Assembly: GCF_928381705.1 (NCBI RefSeq)
Contig: NZ_CAKMSR010000011.1
Span: 29,502 to 93,501 of the forward strand
Source: Rothia nasimurium
GTDB lineage: Bacteria; Actinomycetota; Actinomycetes; Actinomycetales; Micrococcaceae
DNA length: 64,000 nt
Reading direction: 5' to 3'
Positions 39,042 to 47,386 of the stretch are shown here, piece after piece. Every line of letters starts with the position of its first letter. The stretch's first letter is position 1. A model generated the notes under the pieces. That model saw only the letters and a list, made by a program, of their open reading frames with translations. It had not been told where the DNA came from and did not search any database. The position numbers and the translations under genes are program-made.

Positions 39042-39584
39042 TTAGGCGGTAAAACCCTTAATAAGGGCTGTGAGTGCGGCGGTGTAGGACGCCGGTGGTT
39101 CAGCTGGTGGGGTGCTGCCTGTGAGTAGGGCACGGGTCTGCTCCTGCTCAATGAGGCTCAGGCAGGTATGCATGAAGATTTCAGCAGCCAGGGCCGGTTG
39201 CGGAGTGCCGGTGGCCAGCGCAAAGTCAGCTTCCAGGGCGTCCAGTAAGGTGAGCCGGTCGGGGGTGAGGGTGGCGGGGTGAAGAGCTAGGGCCAGGCGG
39301 ATAACTTCGGCACATTCCTTAACTGGAATAAGTTGCTGGTAGATGTTTTCCCCGGTGGTGACCAAGCTATTACGGTCTGCCGGTGTACCGGGGTGCTCAA
39401 CCGTGGCCAACATGCGGGAAGCGAGAGATGCAAGGAGCTCCTGCTTATTCTTCACATGATAGTAGAGAGCGCCGGGAGCCACGCCCAGTTCGGTAGCCAG
39501 CCGACGCATCGAAAGGTCGGCCAGACCAAACTGGCACAGCACATCAAAAGCGGTATCAAGAATCTTCTCACGGGATAAAGCCAC
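39042..39584 (-). CDS. TetR-family transcriptional regulator
   Basis: About 180 aa; start uncertain. N-terminal helix-turn-helix SREKILDTAFDVLCQFGLADLSMRRLATELGVAPGALYYHVKNKQELL is a typical TetR domain (residues ~4-48), followed by a helical ligand-binding domain. Divergent from the BioB-like gene and upstream of galK on the same strand. It could be a BioQ-type biotin repressor, because a BioQ-like operator precedes bioB 0.9 kb away, or could regulate gal; the sequence does not decide. Confidence 0.8.
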   Translation of the reverse strand: MALSREKILDTAFDVLCQFGLADLSMRRLATELGVAPGALYYHVKNKQELLASLASRMLATVEHPGTPADRNSLVTTGENIYQQLIPVKECAEVIRLALALHPATLTPDRLTLLDALEADFALATGTPQPALAAEIFMHTCLSLIEQEQTRALLTGSTPPAEPPASYTAALTALIKGFTA

Positions 39585-39665
39585 CCCCTCATTGTGACCT
39601 ACTTTCGCTCCCGGCAACAGCTGAGAGCGGGCAAGGTGGGGAAGAAGAGGAGTAGATTTGAACCC

Positions 39666-40367
39666 ATGACCCTCAACTTTTCAGATCTTGCCGCTCGCCT
39701 GCGAGCCGGAGAAACAGCCTCACCTGCCGACCTTCACGACGTGCTCACCGCTAGCCCTGCCGCCACCTTCGCCCTCATGGACCTGGCCACAGAACTCCGC
39801 GTCGCCCACCACGGTTCAACCGTCACCGCCACCAACCTGCTGGGCGCACCCGCGCTGCAGGTGGCGTCCGTCCGCCTGGAAGTGACCGCCCCGCTCGATG
39901 CCGACGCCCTGGCCGCCAACCTGGCAGACCTGGCAGCTGACCCTGCCATTGAACGCATTGACGTGGACTATGTGGGCAGCCCAGCACTCGCCCCCATGGA
40001 GGCCCTGCGCGTGCTGGCTGCTGCCCGTCTGGCCGCACCGGCCAAGAGTCTGTACCTGGGGGAGAGTCGCGAAATGACCCTGCGCTCCCTGCAACCTCTG
40101 GCTGTGGGTGCCCTGGATTCACTGGTACTGACCGTAGACCCCGCCCAACCCCGCCTGGTGTTTGAAGATCTTAAACTCATCGTGGGTGCTGGCCTGACCA
40201 TCGCAGATGCGGGCGACCGCGACCTGGTGGCTGAGTATGTAGACCACCTGCGTGCTGCCGGTGTGGAGGACGCGGACGCCTACGCCCAGGTCGCGCTGGA
40301 GGGTGCGGCGTCCGGCGGTGGCTGCGGTGGTAACTGTGCCTGTGGCTCTGGAGGCTGTGGCGCCTAG
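39666..40367 (+). CDS. BioB-related protein lacking the radical-SAM core
   Basis: 233 aa. Residues 3-60 resemble the N terminus of the neighbouring BioB (RLRAGETASPADLHDVLTA, ATFALMDLATELR, HHGSTVTATNL). Residues about 105-215 resemble BioB's C-terminal part (APMEALRVLAAARLAAPAKS, GESREMTLRSLQPL, LEDLK-like FEDLK, DRDLVAEYVDHLRAAGV). The central segment with CxxxCxxC, SAM-binding and [2Fe-2S] ligand cysteines is missing and replaced by about 45 unrelated residues. The tail GGGCGGNCACGSGGCG is Cys/Gly-rich like the end of BioB. Role unknown; may assist BioB, e.g. by Fe-S or sulfur handling. Confidence 0.85.
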   Translation: MTLNFSDLAARLRAGETASPADLHDVLTASPAATFALMDLATELRVAHHGSTVTATNLLGAPALQVASVRLEVTAPLDADALAANLADLAADPAIERIDVDYVGSPALAPMEALRVLAAARLAAPAKSLYLGESREMTLRSLQPLAVGALDSLVLTVDPAQPRLVFEDLKLIVGAGLTIADAGDRDLVAEYVDHLRAAGVEDADAYAQVALEGAASGGGCGGNCACGSGGCGA

Positions 40368-40377
40368 CGCTTTCCGC

Positions 40378-40444
40378 AAGGGGACCGCAAAACTTGAAAG
40401 GGACCGCAAAACACGAGGTCCCTTTTAAGTTTTGCGGTCCCCTT
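40378..40444. repeat. Long near-perfect hairpin between the BioB-like gene and bioB
   Basis: AAGGGGACCGCAAAACTT and GAAAGGGACC on the left pair with GGTCCC and AAGTTTTGCGGTCCCCTT on the right, a stem of about 27 bp. The left arm itself repeats GGGACCGCAAAAC. No U tract follows; may be a terminator or palindromic repeat element related to 2213-2281. Confidence 0.65.
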
Positions 40445-40478
40445 GGCTGGTGGGGGCTATGTAGAGAGAAGTAATAAT

Positions 40479-40493
40479 TTGAACACCGTTCAA
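40479..40493. promoter_or_regulatory. BioQ-like operator upstream of bioB
   Basis: TTGAACACCGTTCAA, 6-bp arms with a 3-bp spacer, 20 bp before the bioB start. Resembles the TGAAC-N3-GTTCA-type site of the actinobacterial TetR regulator BioQ, so bioB is probably biotin-repressed. Confidence 0.75.
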
Positions 40494-40513
40494 AATCGGT
40501 GTTGACTGGTTCC

Positions 40514-41749
40514 ATGATTGACTTCTCCGCCATCGCCGACCGCGCCCTGGCCGGACAGCCCGCAAGCCGCAATGAAGCGCTTGCCGCCCTGACCGCCTGC
40601 GCCGCCGAAACCTTTGCCCTCGTTGACGCCGCCTCCCGCCTGCGCCGCCATTACTTCGGGAACACCGTCAAGGTGAACTACCTGGTCAACCTCAAGTCCG
40701 GCCTCTGCCCCGAAGACTGCACCTACTGCTCCCAGCGCCTTGGCTCCGAAGCTGAAGTGCTCAAATACTCCTGGATCAAAACCGACGAAGCCGTCAAACA
40801 GGCCGGCTACGGCATCGCGGGTGGAGCCTCCCGCGTCTGCATGGTCGCCTCGGGCAAAGGACCCACCGACCGCGACGTCGAGCGCGTTGCCACCATGGTC
40901 GAAGACCTCAAAGAAGAACACCCCCAGGTGGAAGTCTGCGCCTGCCTGGGCATTCTCAAGGACGGCCAGGCCGACCGCCTCAAGCAGGCCGGGGTGGACG
41001 CCTACAACCACAACCTCAACACCAGCGAAGACCACTACGCCGATATCTGCACCACCCACACCTATGCCGACCGCCTCGCCACCGTCGACAAGGCCCAGAA
41101 TGCCGGGCTCTCGGCCTGTTCCGGCCTGATCGTGGGTATGAAGGAAACCGACGAGCAGCTGGTCGATGCGATTTTCGCCCTGCGCGATCTGGGCGGCGAC
41201 TCCATTCCCGTCAACTTCCTCATGCCTTTTGAAGGCACTCCGCTAGCTGGCACCTGGGAGCTCACCCCCATGCGCTGCCTGCGTATCCTGGCCACCGTGC
41301 GCCTGGTCGCCCCTGATAAGGAGCTCCGTATGGCGGGCGGACGCGAAATGCACCTGCGCACCCTGCAACCCCTAGCCCTGCACGTGGTTAACTCCCTCTT
41401 CCTGGGCGACTACCTGACCTCGACCGGCCAGTCAGCCCTTGAGGACCTCAAGATGATTCGGGACGGCGGGTTCGTCGTCCTCGGCGCCGAAGACCGTGAC
41501 CTGGTCGCCGAACACGAAGACTACCTGCGCGCCCACGGCGTAGACCTCGCCCAAGAAGCTGCTGTTGCGCCCGCGCCCTGCGGGGCGTCCGGTGGATGCG
41601 GTGGGTGTAGCTCCGGGGCCTGTGGAACCCACCCGTCCGCAGGGGAGGCGGACGCCGGCGTCCGCCCCGCTGACCAGGGGGCTACCGAGGTTCTTATACC
41701 CGAAATCCGCCACCGCGGAGTAGGGACGGACGCCGTCCCCAACTTCTAG
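40514..41749 (+). CDS. bioB: Biotin synthase
   Basis: 411 aa radical-SAM enzyme converting dethiobiotin to biotin. The SAM-cluster ligands are in [12 protein letters not shown] (CxxxCxxC). Likely [2Fe-2S] ligand cysteines are in [18 protein letters not shown] and [12 protein letters not shown]-terminal tail is longer than in E. coli, with [16 protein letters not shown] then an acidic stretch. ATG 40514 has a weak ribosome-binding site. Controlled probably by the operator at 40479-40493; the BioB-like gene lies just upstream. Confidence 0.95.
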   Translation: MIDFSAIADRALAGQPASRNEALAALTACAAETFALVDAASRLRRHYFGNTVKVNYLVNLKSGLCPEDCTYCSQRLGSEAEVLKYSWIKTDEAVKQAGYGIAGGASRVCMVASGKGPTDRDVERVATMVEDLKEEHPQVEVCACLGILKDGQADRLKQAGVDAYNHNLNTSEDHYADICTTHTYADRLATVDKAQNAGLSACSGLIVGMKETDEQLVDAIFALRDLGGDSIPVNFLMPFEGTPLAGTWELTPMRCLRILATVRLVAPDKELRMAGGREMHLRTLQPLALHVVNSLFLGDYLTSTGQSALEDLKMIRDGGFVVLGAEDRDLVAEHEDYLRAHGVDLAQEAAVAPAPCGASGGCGGCSSGACGTHPSAGEADAGVRPADQGATEVLIPEIRHRGVGTDAVPNF

Positions 41750-41842
41750 CCCCGGGGAAAGGGCATCTCAAAACCACACATGAGGCACAGGGTCCCCCTA
41801 GATTGAGGTACTAGAGTTAAAATCGGTGACGAAGGGGTGGGT

Positions 41843-43598
41843 GTGGAAGTCCTCATTGTGATTGTGGTGCTGTTGCTGGTAAGTGTGGGGGATAGGCTAA
41901 ATCTGCCCTGGCCCGTGCTGCTGACGCTGGTGACCGCCGTGGTCATCGTGATTCCGCAGATGCCCAGCCTGCACATTGAGCCCGAGATTATTCTGCCCAT
42001 CTTCCTGCCGCCCCTGCTGTGGGCTATTGGCCAGCGCGTCTCGTGGGGCATGCTGCGCAGAAGCTGGCGCAGCGTCCTGATTTACTCCATCACCCTGACA
42101 GCTGTCTCTGCCCTGGTGGTGGGGTGGGCTACCTGGATGATCGTGCCCGGTATCAGCATCGCCCTGGCCCTGGCTATCGGTGCGGCCGTCGCCCCGCCCG
42201 ACCCTGTGGCAGTAGAAGCTGTGGCTGAGCCGGTAGGTATTCCCCGCCGCGTCATCTCGAATCTGCAGACCGAGGGTATCTTTAACGACGCCGTATCTCT
42301 GGTGCTCTTTCACATCGCCCTCGCTGCCCTGACGGCTGGCACCGATCCCCAGCCCCCTGTCTGCCCTCGGCAGTTTCGTCTATAGTGCTCTCGTTGCTGT
42401 GGCCCTGGGACTAGCCCTGGGCTGGGGCGGTAGCCTGCTACGCCGCAACCTTTCCGACACCGTGGCCCGCAGTGCGCTAACCCTGGTCATTCCCTTCGGT
42501 GTTTACATCATCGCCGAGGAGCTGCATGCCTCGGGTGTAGTAGCCGTGGTCATTGCGGCAATCCAGATGGCCAGCTACAGCGCCGATCTCACCGCCGAAG
42601 AACGCCTAGCTAACACCGTTTTCTGGAATGTTCTCGAAATGCTGGCGACCGGTCTAGCTTTCGGCCTCATCGGCCTACAGGCGGGCGAACTGCTCTACAG
42701 CGCAGACCGCAATGTGCTGACCATGATTTGGCACGGCGTACTCATCTCGGCCGTTGCCATTGGTACGCGCCTGGCCTGGTTGACCGGCATGTGGCTGTGG
42801 GGCCGCTGGCGGGGCTCCCGCCGCACCACCCCGTGCTCCTTTGCTGAAGTGCTGGTGATGACCTGGGCCGGTATGCGCGGTCTGGTCACCCTCGCCCTGG
42901 CGCTGAGCCTGCCCGAAATGGCCGACGGCCTGCACACCGAGGCTGTCTTTATTGTGCTGACCGTCCTCTTCTTCACCATGGTCTTCCCCGGTCTGACCCT
43001 GCCCTGGCTGGTGCGTGTGCTGGGTGTGAGTGCTACGGCTGAAAAGGACGACCACGAGGAACAGGAGCTCTTGCAGATCGCCCAGAGGGCTATGTGGAAA
43101 TCTATGTATCAAACCGTTGCTGAGAGCGGGGATTTGCAGTCCTTCGAGCAGCTCAAGCACGTGGTCACCAGCATGATGGACCGTATTGAGGAGGGCCAGA
43201 AGACCGGTGACTTCCAGGAGCGCTGGGCTGAACGTCAGCGTCAGTGCGAGTTCATGAACCTGGTGCGGCAGAAATCGGTGTTGGCTGCCCAGGCTGCGGT
43301 GCTCGATGTGCGCAACAAGTATGACTATGAAGTAGTGAGTAACGTGCTCTACCAGATTGACGTTCAGGTGCAGGCCCAGGACGCCATGGACCAGGGCTCC
43401 GGGGCACTCACCATGTCACTGCCTAAGTCCTTCATTAACGGCGAGCACAAATTGGATCGCGAGAAGGCAGAGCAGCTCTTTAAGACCACCGAGATGCGCA
43501 TTATCTCGGCCCAAAAGGAGCTAGATGATGAGGCCCTGCGGGTGGCGACCCGTCAGCTACCTGTCGTTGGTGGTGCGGACGCTCGTGAGCGGGCGTGA
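41843..43598 (+). pseudogene. Na+/H+ antiporter (CPA1/NhaP type), frameshifted
   Basis: The first frame (41843-42385) encodes helices including PPDPVAVEAV and LQTEGIFNDAVSLVLFH, the CPA1 ion-binding regions; the second frame (from about 42353 to 43598) continues with LSALGSFVYSALVAVALGLALG and the remaining helices plus a long C-terminal cytoplasmic domain. Removing one C from the run CCCCC at about 42354-42358 restores a single reading frame of about 585 aa. Start GTG 41843 has AAGGGG upstream. Expected to extrude Na+ if corrected. Confidence 0.85.
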
Positions 43599-43789
43599 TT
43601 CCGGGCACCGGCTAGGTGATACTCAAGAAATTTGCAGAATCATCACCTACTATGGGTAAGTGCTTATTCCGCTGTAGGCCTATAGGGCCTCTGGCTTATT
43701 GCCCTCGTGATGGAGGGCAAAAGAAGGGCGCAACACTCGGTAGTATATTCTCAATAAAGAATATAAATTTTTTCACAGAATCAGGATCA

Positions 43790-44182
43790 ATGGACACCAA
43801 AGACCTCTCCCCGGCATACTTCACCTCCCTGGCAGCCCTTTTTGCAGGTGCTTTAATGGTGGGTACGAGTTCCACCTGGGTTTCGGTGCTGGGCTGGGTT
43901 GTACTGCTGGCGGGTCTAGGCCTGAATATTTTTGCCACCCTGGTGATGGTGCAGCGCCTCAAAGGTGGGCCCCTGCCCGCTATGATTGCCGGTGTGGACA
44001 CAGATGCCCAGGTAGAGTATGAGGAAGAAGAGGCGTCCGTTGACACCTACCTCTATGAGCCCGAGGCCATTACCGAGTCCCAGCCCCTGGTGGCTGCCGC
44101 AACGCCCACTGCTAGTGCCGGTGATGTCGCTAGCGATGATCGTATCTTCCGCTCCCGCGCCCCGCGCCCGCACGTCCGCTAG
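43790..44182 (+). CDS. Small membrane protein, 130 aa
   Basis: ATG 43790 with AGGA upstream. Two hydrophobic helices (about residues 10-30 and 33-52) and a long acidic/Ala-rich cytoplasmic tail (YEEEEASVDTYLYEPEAITES). The N-terminal 60 residues resemble the next gene's protein (MDTKDLSPAYFTSLAALFAGALMVG versus MDTRFLLSPAYLVSVAALIVGA), so they are paralogs. No known family. Confidence 0.75.
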   Translation: MDTKDLSPAYFTSLAALFAGALMVGTSSTWVSVLGWVVLLAGLGLNIFATLVMVQRLKGGPLPAMIAGVDTDAQVEYEEEEASVDTYLYEPEAITESQPLVAAATPTASAGDVASDDRIFRSRAPRPHVR

Positions 44183-44201
44183 AACCACAGAAGAGGCCCC
44201 C

Positions 44202-44435
44202 ATGGATACCCGTTTTCTTCTTTCCCCCGCTTATCTGGTGTCAGTTGCTGCCCTGATTGTTGGTGCAATCCTCAGCGGCACAACCCTGATGGTGATCGGC
44301 TGGATTATCTTCATTATCGGCCTGGCCCTCAATGCCCTGGCTCTGGTGGTGCTGGCTAACCGCGAGCAGCTCTACAAGGCCCAGCGGGTTGGGGTTATTC
44401 CCAAGGCTAAAAAGCAGGATTCGGCCGGCCAGTAG
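44202..44435 (+). CDS. Small membrane protein, 77 aa, paralog of preceding
   Basis: ATG 44202 with AGAGG upstream, 19 bp after the previous stop. Two hydrophobic helices (about 10-30, 33-52) and a short basic tail (VIPKAKKQDSAGQ). Tandem duplication of the 43790 gene, with the acidic tail absent here. Confidence 0.75.
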   Translation: MDTRFLLSPAYLVSVAALIVGAILSGTTLMVIGWIIFIIGLALNALALVVLANREQLYKAQRVGVIPKAKKQDSAGQ

Positions 44436-44476
44436 TAAAAATCTAAAACTTTTTCTCTGCTTGCCAGCAGAGTACG

Positions 44477-44514
44477 CAAGAGGGGCGGACGCTGATAAAC
44501 GTCCGCCCCTCTTG
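44477..44514. terminator. Bidirectional terminator after small membrane genes
   Basis: CAAGAGGGGCGGACG / CGTCCGCCCCTCTTG, a 15-bp stem with a short loop; includes GCGGACGC. Lies between the convergent 44202 and MarR genes. Confidence 0.85.
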
Positions 44515-44522
44515 TATGCTAT

Positions 44523-45032
44523 CTAGGCTCTCACGCGCTTGCGTTCGGGGTGGGTAACCTTGCCGAGAACCCCGCGCGAAAAGTGGGCTAGAGCCCGTGC
44601 GATGTCGGGGTCTAGCCCCTCAAAGACCGTGCGCTGGACTTCGCGGGTGTAGACCGGGGTGGCTTCTCTGAAGACCTGCCGCCCCTGTGGGGTAATCAGC
44701 ACGCCCTTGCCCCGTTTATCGCTGGGAACAGAGACTTTAGTAACCCAGCCGTTTTTCTCTAACACGTCAATTTGGTAGGTCAGCCGCGAGGCCGAGACAT
44801 TGGTGGCGCGAGCTAAATCGCGCATGCGCACTACGCAATCTTCGTTGGTGGAATCTGTCTGTGGGGAATCTAGGATTGCTGCCAGAATCCTGTAGTCTGC
44901 CAGCTTAATCTTCACCTCTTCTTTCAAGCATCTATCGAGATGCAGATTAAGGGTTTCTAATGTGTTGGTATAGATCTTCCACAGATTTTCCTGTTCTTTG
45001 GTGAAGCGAGCCGGTGTGGGGGCTGTTCCCAT
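44523..45032 (-). CDS. MarR-family transcriptional regulator
   Basis: 169 aa winged-helix regulator. Start ATG 45032 with GAGGAGG 5 bases upstream. RMRDLARATNVSASRLTYQIDVLEKNGWV is the DNA-binding helix-turn-helix, followed by the wing VPSDKRGKGVLITPQG. Divergent-promoter region 45033-45299 with the convergent FMN-reductase/LLM operon downstream; regulation of that pair is plausible but not demonstrated. Confidence 0.9.
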   Translation of the reverse strand: MGTAPTPARFTKEQENLWKIYTNTLETLNLHLDRCLKEEVKIKLADYRILAAILDSPQTDSTNEDCVVRMRDLARATNVSASRLTYQIDVLEKNGWVTKVSVPSDKRGKGVLITPQGRQVFREATPVYTREVQRTVFEGLDPDIARALAHFSRGVLGKVTHPERKRVRA

Positions 45033-45244
45033 AGAACCTCCTCTCCTCTCTACCGGGTGGGCAGGTGTGGTTCAGGAGACTTTACTCAGAAAATCTCTAT
45101 TCGGTGCTAGCCTAACGCGCAGTGTCACCTGTATGGAATATATGTGGGAAATATTAAGACGGGTTAACGGGTTTGTTGGCATTCACCAGGTAGGACTCCC
45201 TTTTGATTGCGCGGCAAAGAGGGTGACAATTTAGACATCTTAAA

Positions 45245-45280
45245 GAACGGGCGGGAGGGCATGTGCCCTCCCGCTCGTTC
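45245..45280 (-). terminator. Terminator of the FMN reductase/LLM operon
   Basis: GAACGGGCGGGAGGGCA (45245-45261) and TGCCCTCCCGCTCGTTC (45264-45280) form a 16-bp near-perfect stem with a 2-nt loop; AAGA precedes it on the plus strand (UCUU on the minus). Confidence 0.8.
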
Positions 45281-45299
45281 GGTGTGCTTATGACTAGGC

Positions 45300-46076
45300 C
45301 TAGGATTCCGGCATATTCCTTTTAAGTAATTCCTCGAAAGGGGTCACGGTTAAAGCCTCTAAGCCCGGGGCCTTGTAGGCTGGCGCAGGTGCCTTCCCGC
45401 CCCGCTCTTCCTCAAGAATCCCGAAGAAGGAGCCGGCGTTGGCGTCCTGAACTGCCTGCTGCTTGGCCTCGTCCGCCCCGCTTTCGTGGGCCTGCTGGGG
45501 CGCCTGCTGCGAACCCTGCCCGGCAGGTGCTGCCCCGAGCGTCCAGAGGACCAGCTGGGCGAACTCGGCCGCTGCCTTGGCAACGCGCGGAGCCAGGTTG
45601 GTATCGGAGCCAAAATCGTCGGTAGCGGCAAAGACGCCCGAGGGGGCAACTGTTGCCTTGAGGTAGCTAAAGAGCGGACGCATGGCCGTCTCCAGCATGA
45701 GGGAGTGGCGGGCGGTGCCACCGGTGGCAGCAATCAGCACGGGCTTACCGGCCAAAGAGCCGTCCTCGACGAGGTCCCAGAAGCTCTTGAAGAGCCCCGA
45801 GTAGCTGGCCTTAAAGACCGGGCTCACCACAATCAGGGCGTCAGCCTCCCGCACCTGATCCAGGGCGGTCGCCAGCTTGCCCATGGGGAAGCCGGTCAGG
45901 TAGTGGTTGGTGATATCGGTAGCTAGAGAGCGGAGCGAAATCTGGGTGAAGCTCGCCTCAACTCCAGCAGCGGCTAGGGCGCGGTCGGTAGCTTCACTGA
46001 GGTTCTCACCCAGCAGGGCAGTGGTGGACGGCTCGCCCAAACCCGCTGTGACAACAACAATTGACGGGGTGTTCAC
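45300..46076 (-). CDS. NAD(P)H-dependent FMN reductase (CE1759-type)
   Basis: 258 aa flavodoxin-like reductase. The flavin-binding segment SPVFKASYSGLFKSFWDLVEDGSLAGKPVLIAATGG is the NADPH-dependent FMN reductase signature, with a C-terminal extension containing MPES. It follows the LLM monooxygenase by 12 bp and is presumably its flavin supplier; this pair corresponds to the CE1758/CE1759 duo of corynebacteria. Substrate unknown. Confidence 0.88.
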   Translation of the reverse strand: MNTPSIVVVTAGLGEPSTTALLGENLSEATDRALAAAGVEASFTQISLRSLATDITNHYLTGFPMGKLATALDQVREADALIVVSPVFKASYSGLFKSFWDLVEDGSLAGKPVLIAATGGTARHSLMLETAMRPLFSYLKATVAPSGVFAATDDFGSDTNLAPRVAKAAAEFAQLVLWTLGAAPAGQGSQQAPQQAHESGADEAKQQAVQDANAGSFFGILEEERGGKAPAPAYKAPGLEALTVTPFEELLKRNMPES

Positions 46077-46088
46077 GACTTTTCCTCT

Positions 46089-47174
46089 CTACTTGCCCTG
46101 CTCAGCCAGGTGAGCTGCGTAGCGGGGGTGGACGGGAGCCTCGGGTACACCGGCGGGGCGCAGCTTCGCGAACTCTTCGCGCAGGACGGGCACAACCTGC
46201 TCACCCAGCATGTCGATCTGGTTCAGAACTTCCTTGAGGGGCAGGCCTGCATGGTCTACCAGGAAGAGCTGACGCTGGTAGTCACCAGCGTAGTCGCGGA
46301 AGGAGAGGGTCTTCTCAATGACCTGCTGGGGGGAGCCCACAGTCAGCGGGGTCTGGTCGGCAAAATCTTCCAGGGAGGGGCCGCCTCCATAGACGGGAGC
46401 CTTGTCGAAGTAGGGGCGGAACTTGGCGACCGCGTCCTGGGAATTCTTGCTCATGAAGACCTGCCCGCCCAGACCCACAATGGCCTGCTCGGCGGTGCCG
46501 TGGCCGTAGTGCCCGTAGCGCTCGCGGTAGAGGTTGATCATCTGCTGGGTGTGCTCCTTGTTCCAGAAGATGTTGTTGTGGAAGAAGCCATCACCGTAGT
46601 AGGCGGCCTGCTCGGCAATCTCGGGGGTGCGGATGGAGCCGTGCCAGACGAAGGGGGCGGTGCCGTCTAGGGGCTGCGGGGTGACGGTGAAGGAGTTGAG
46701 GGGGGTGCGGAAGTTGCCGGACCAGTTGACCACCTGCTCGCTCCAGAGCTTACGCAGCAGAGCGTAGTTTTCGATGGCAAGGTTGACACCCTGACGGATG
46801 TCTTTGCCGAACCAGGGGTAGACGGGGCCGGTGTTGCCACGGCCCAGCATGAGGTCCATGCGGCCGTCGGTCAGGTGCTGCAGCGTACCGTAGTCTTCGG
46901 CAATGCGCACGGGATCGGTGGTGGTAATCAGGGTGGTGGAGGTGGAGAGCAGGATGTTCTTGGTCTGGGCTGCGATGTAGGCCAGGGTGGTGGTCGGTGA
47001 GGACGCAATAAAGGGCGGGTTGTGGTGCTGGCCGACGGCAAAGACATCCAGGCCAACCTCGTCAGCCTTCTTGGCGATTTCAACGATGGCCTTTTGGCGC
47101 TCGTATTCGCTGGGGGTCTTGCCGGTGGTGGGGTCCATGGTGACGTCGCCGACGGAGAAGATACCGAACTGCAT
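46089..47174 (-). CDS. LLM-class flavin-dependent oxidoreductase (CE1758-type)
   Basis: 361 aa luciferase-like monooxygenase. FGIFSVGDVTMDP begins the barrel; GQHHNPPFIASSPTTTLAYIAAQTKNI, the (FMN) DYGTLQHLTDGRMDLMLGRGN and GSPQQVIEKTL regions are typical of the family. First gene of the operon with the FMN reductase; uses reduced FMN and O2. An ACTTT-N6-AAAGT motif lies at 47232-47247, near its promoter. Confidence 0.9.
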   Translation of the reverse strand: MQFGIFSVGDVTMDPTTGKTPSEYERQKAIVEIAKKADEVGLDVFAVGQHHNPPFIASSPTTTLAYIAAQTKNILLSTSTTLITTTDPVRIAEDYGTLQHLTDGRMDLMLGRGNTGPVYPWFGKDIRQGVNLAIENYALLRKLWSEQVVNWSGNFRTPLNSFTVTPQPLDGTAPFVWHGSIRTPEIAEQAAYYGDGFFHNNIFWNKEHTQQMINLYRERYGHYGHGTAEQAIVGLGGQVFMSKNSQDAVAKFRPYFDKAPVYGGGPSLEDFADQTPLTVGSPQQVIEKTLSFRDYAGDYQRQLFLVDHAGLPLKEVLNQIDMLGEQVVPVLREEFAKLRPAGVPEAPVHPRYAAHLAEQGK

Positions 47175-47386
47175 GGTGGTGACCTTTCGGGGTGGTGTTG
47201 TTGTTTTGATGGTTTTAATCTACCCCTAAAAACTTTCCTTGTAAAGTAACTTGCGGTCGGTGTGTTGTGCGAATGGGAAGGTTTAAAAATTTTCTATGTA
47301 AATTATTCTGGCTTGTATTTTGTGTAAAAGAGAGTAGGGTGAGGGGTGTAAGAAGTACATTGATGAATTATTTGAAGGGTTTACTC

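Noticed and set aside
39594..39665. 24-codon N-terminal extension of the BioB-like protein
   Set aside because: Residues do not resemble BioB; the ATG at 39666 aligns with the BioB start.
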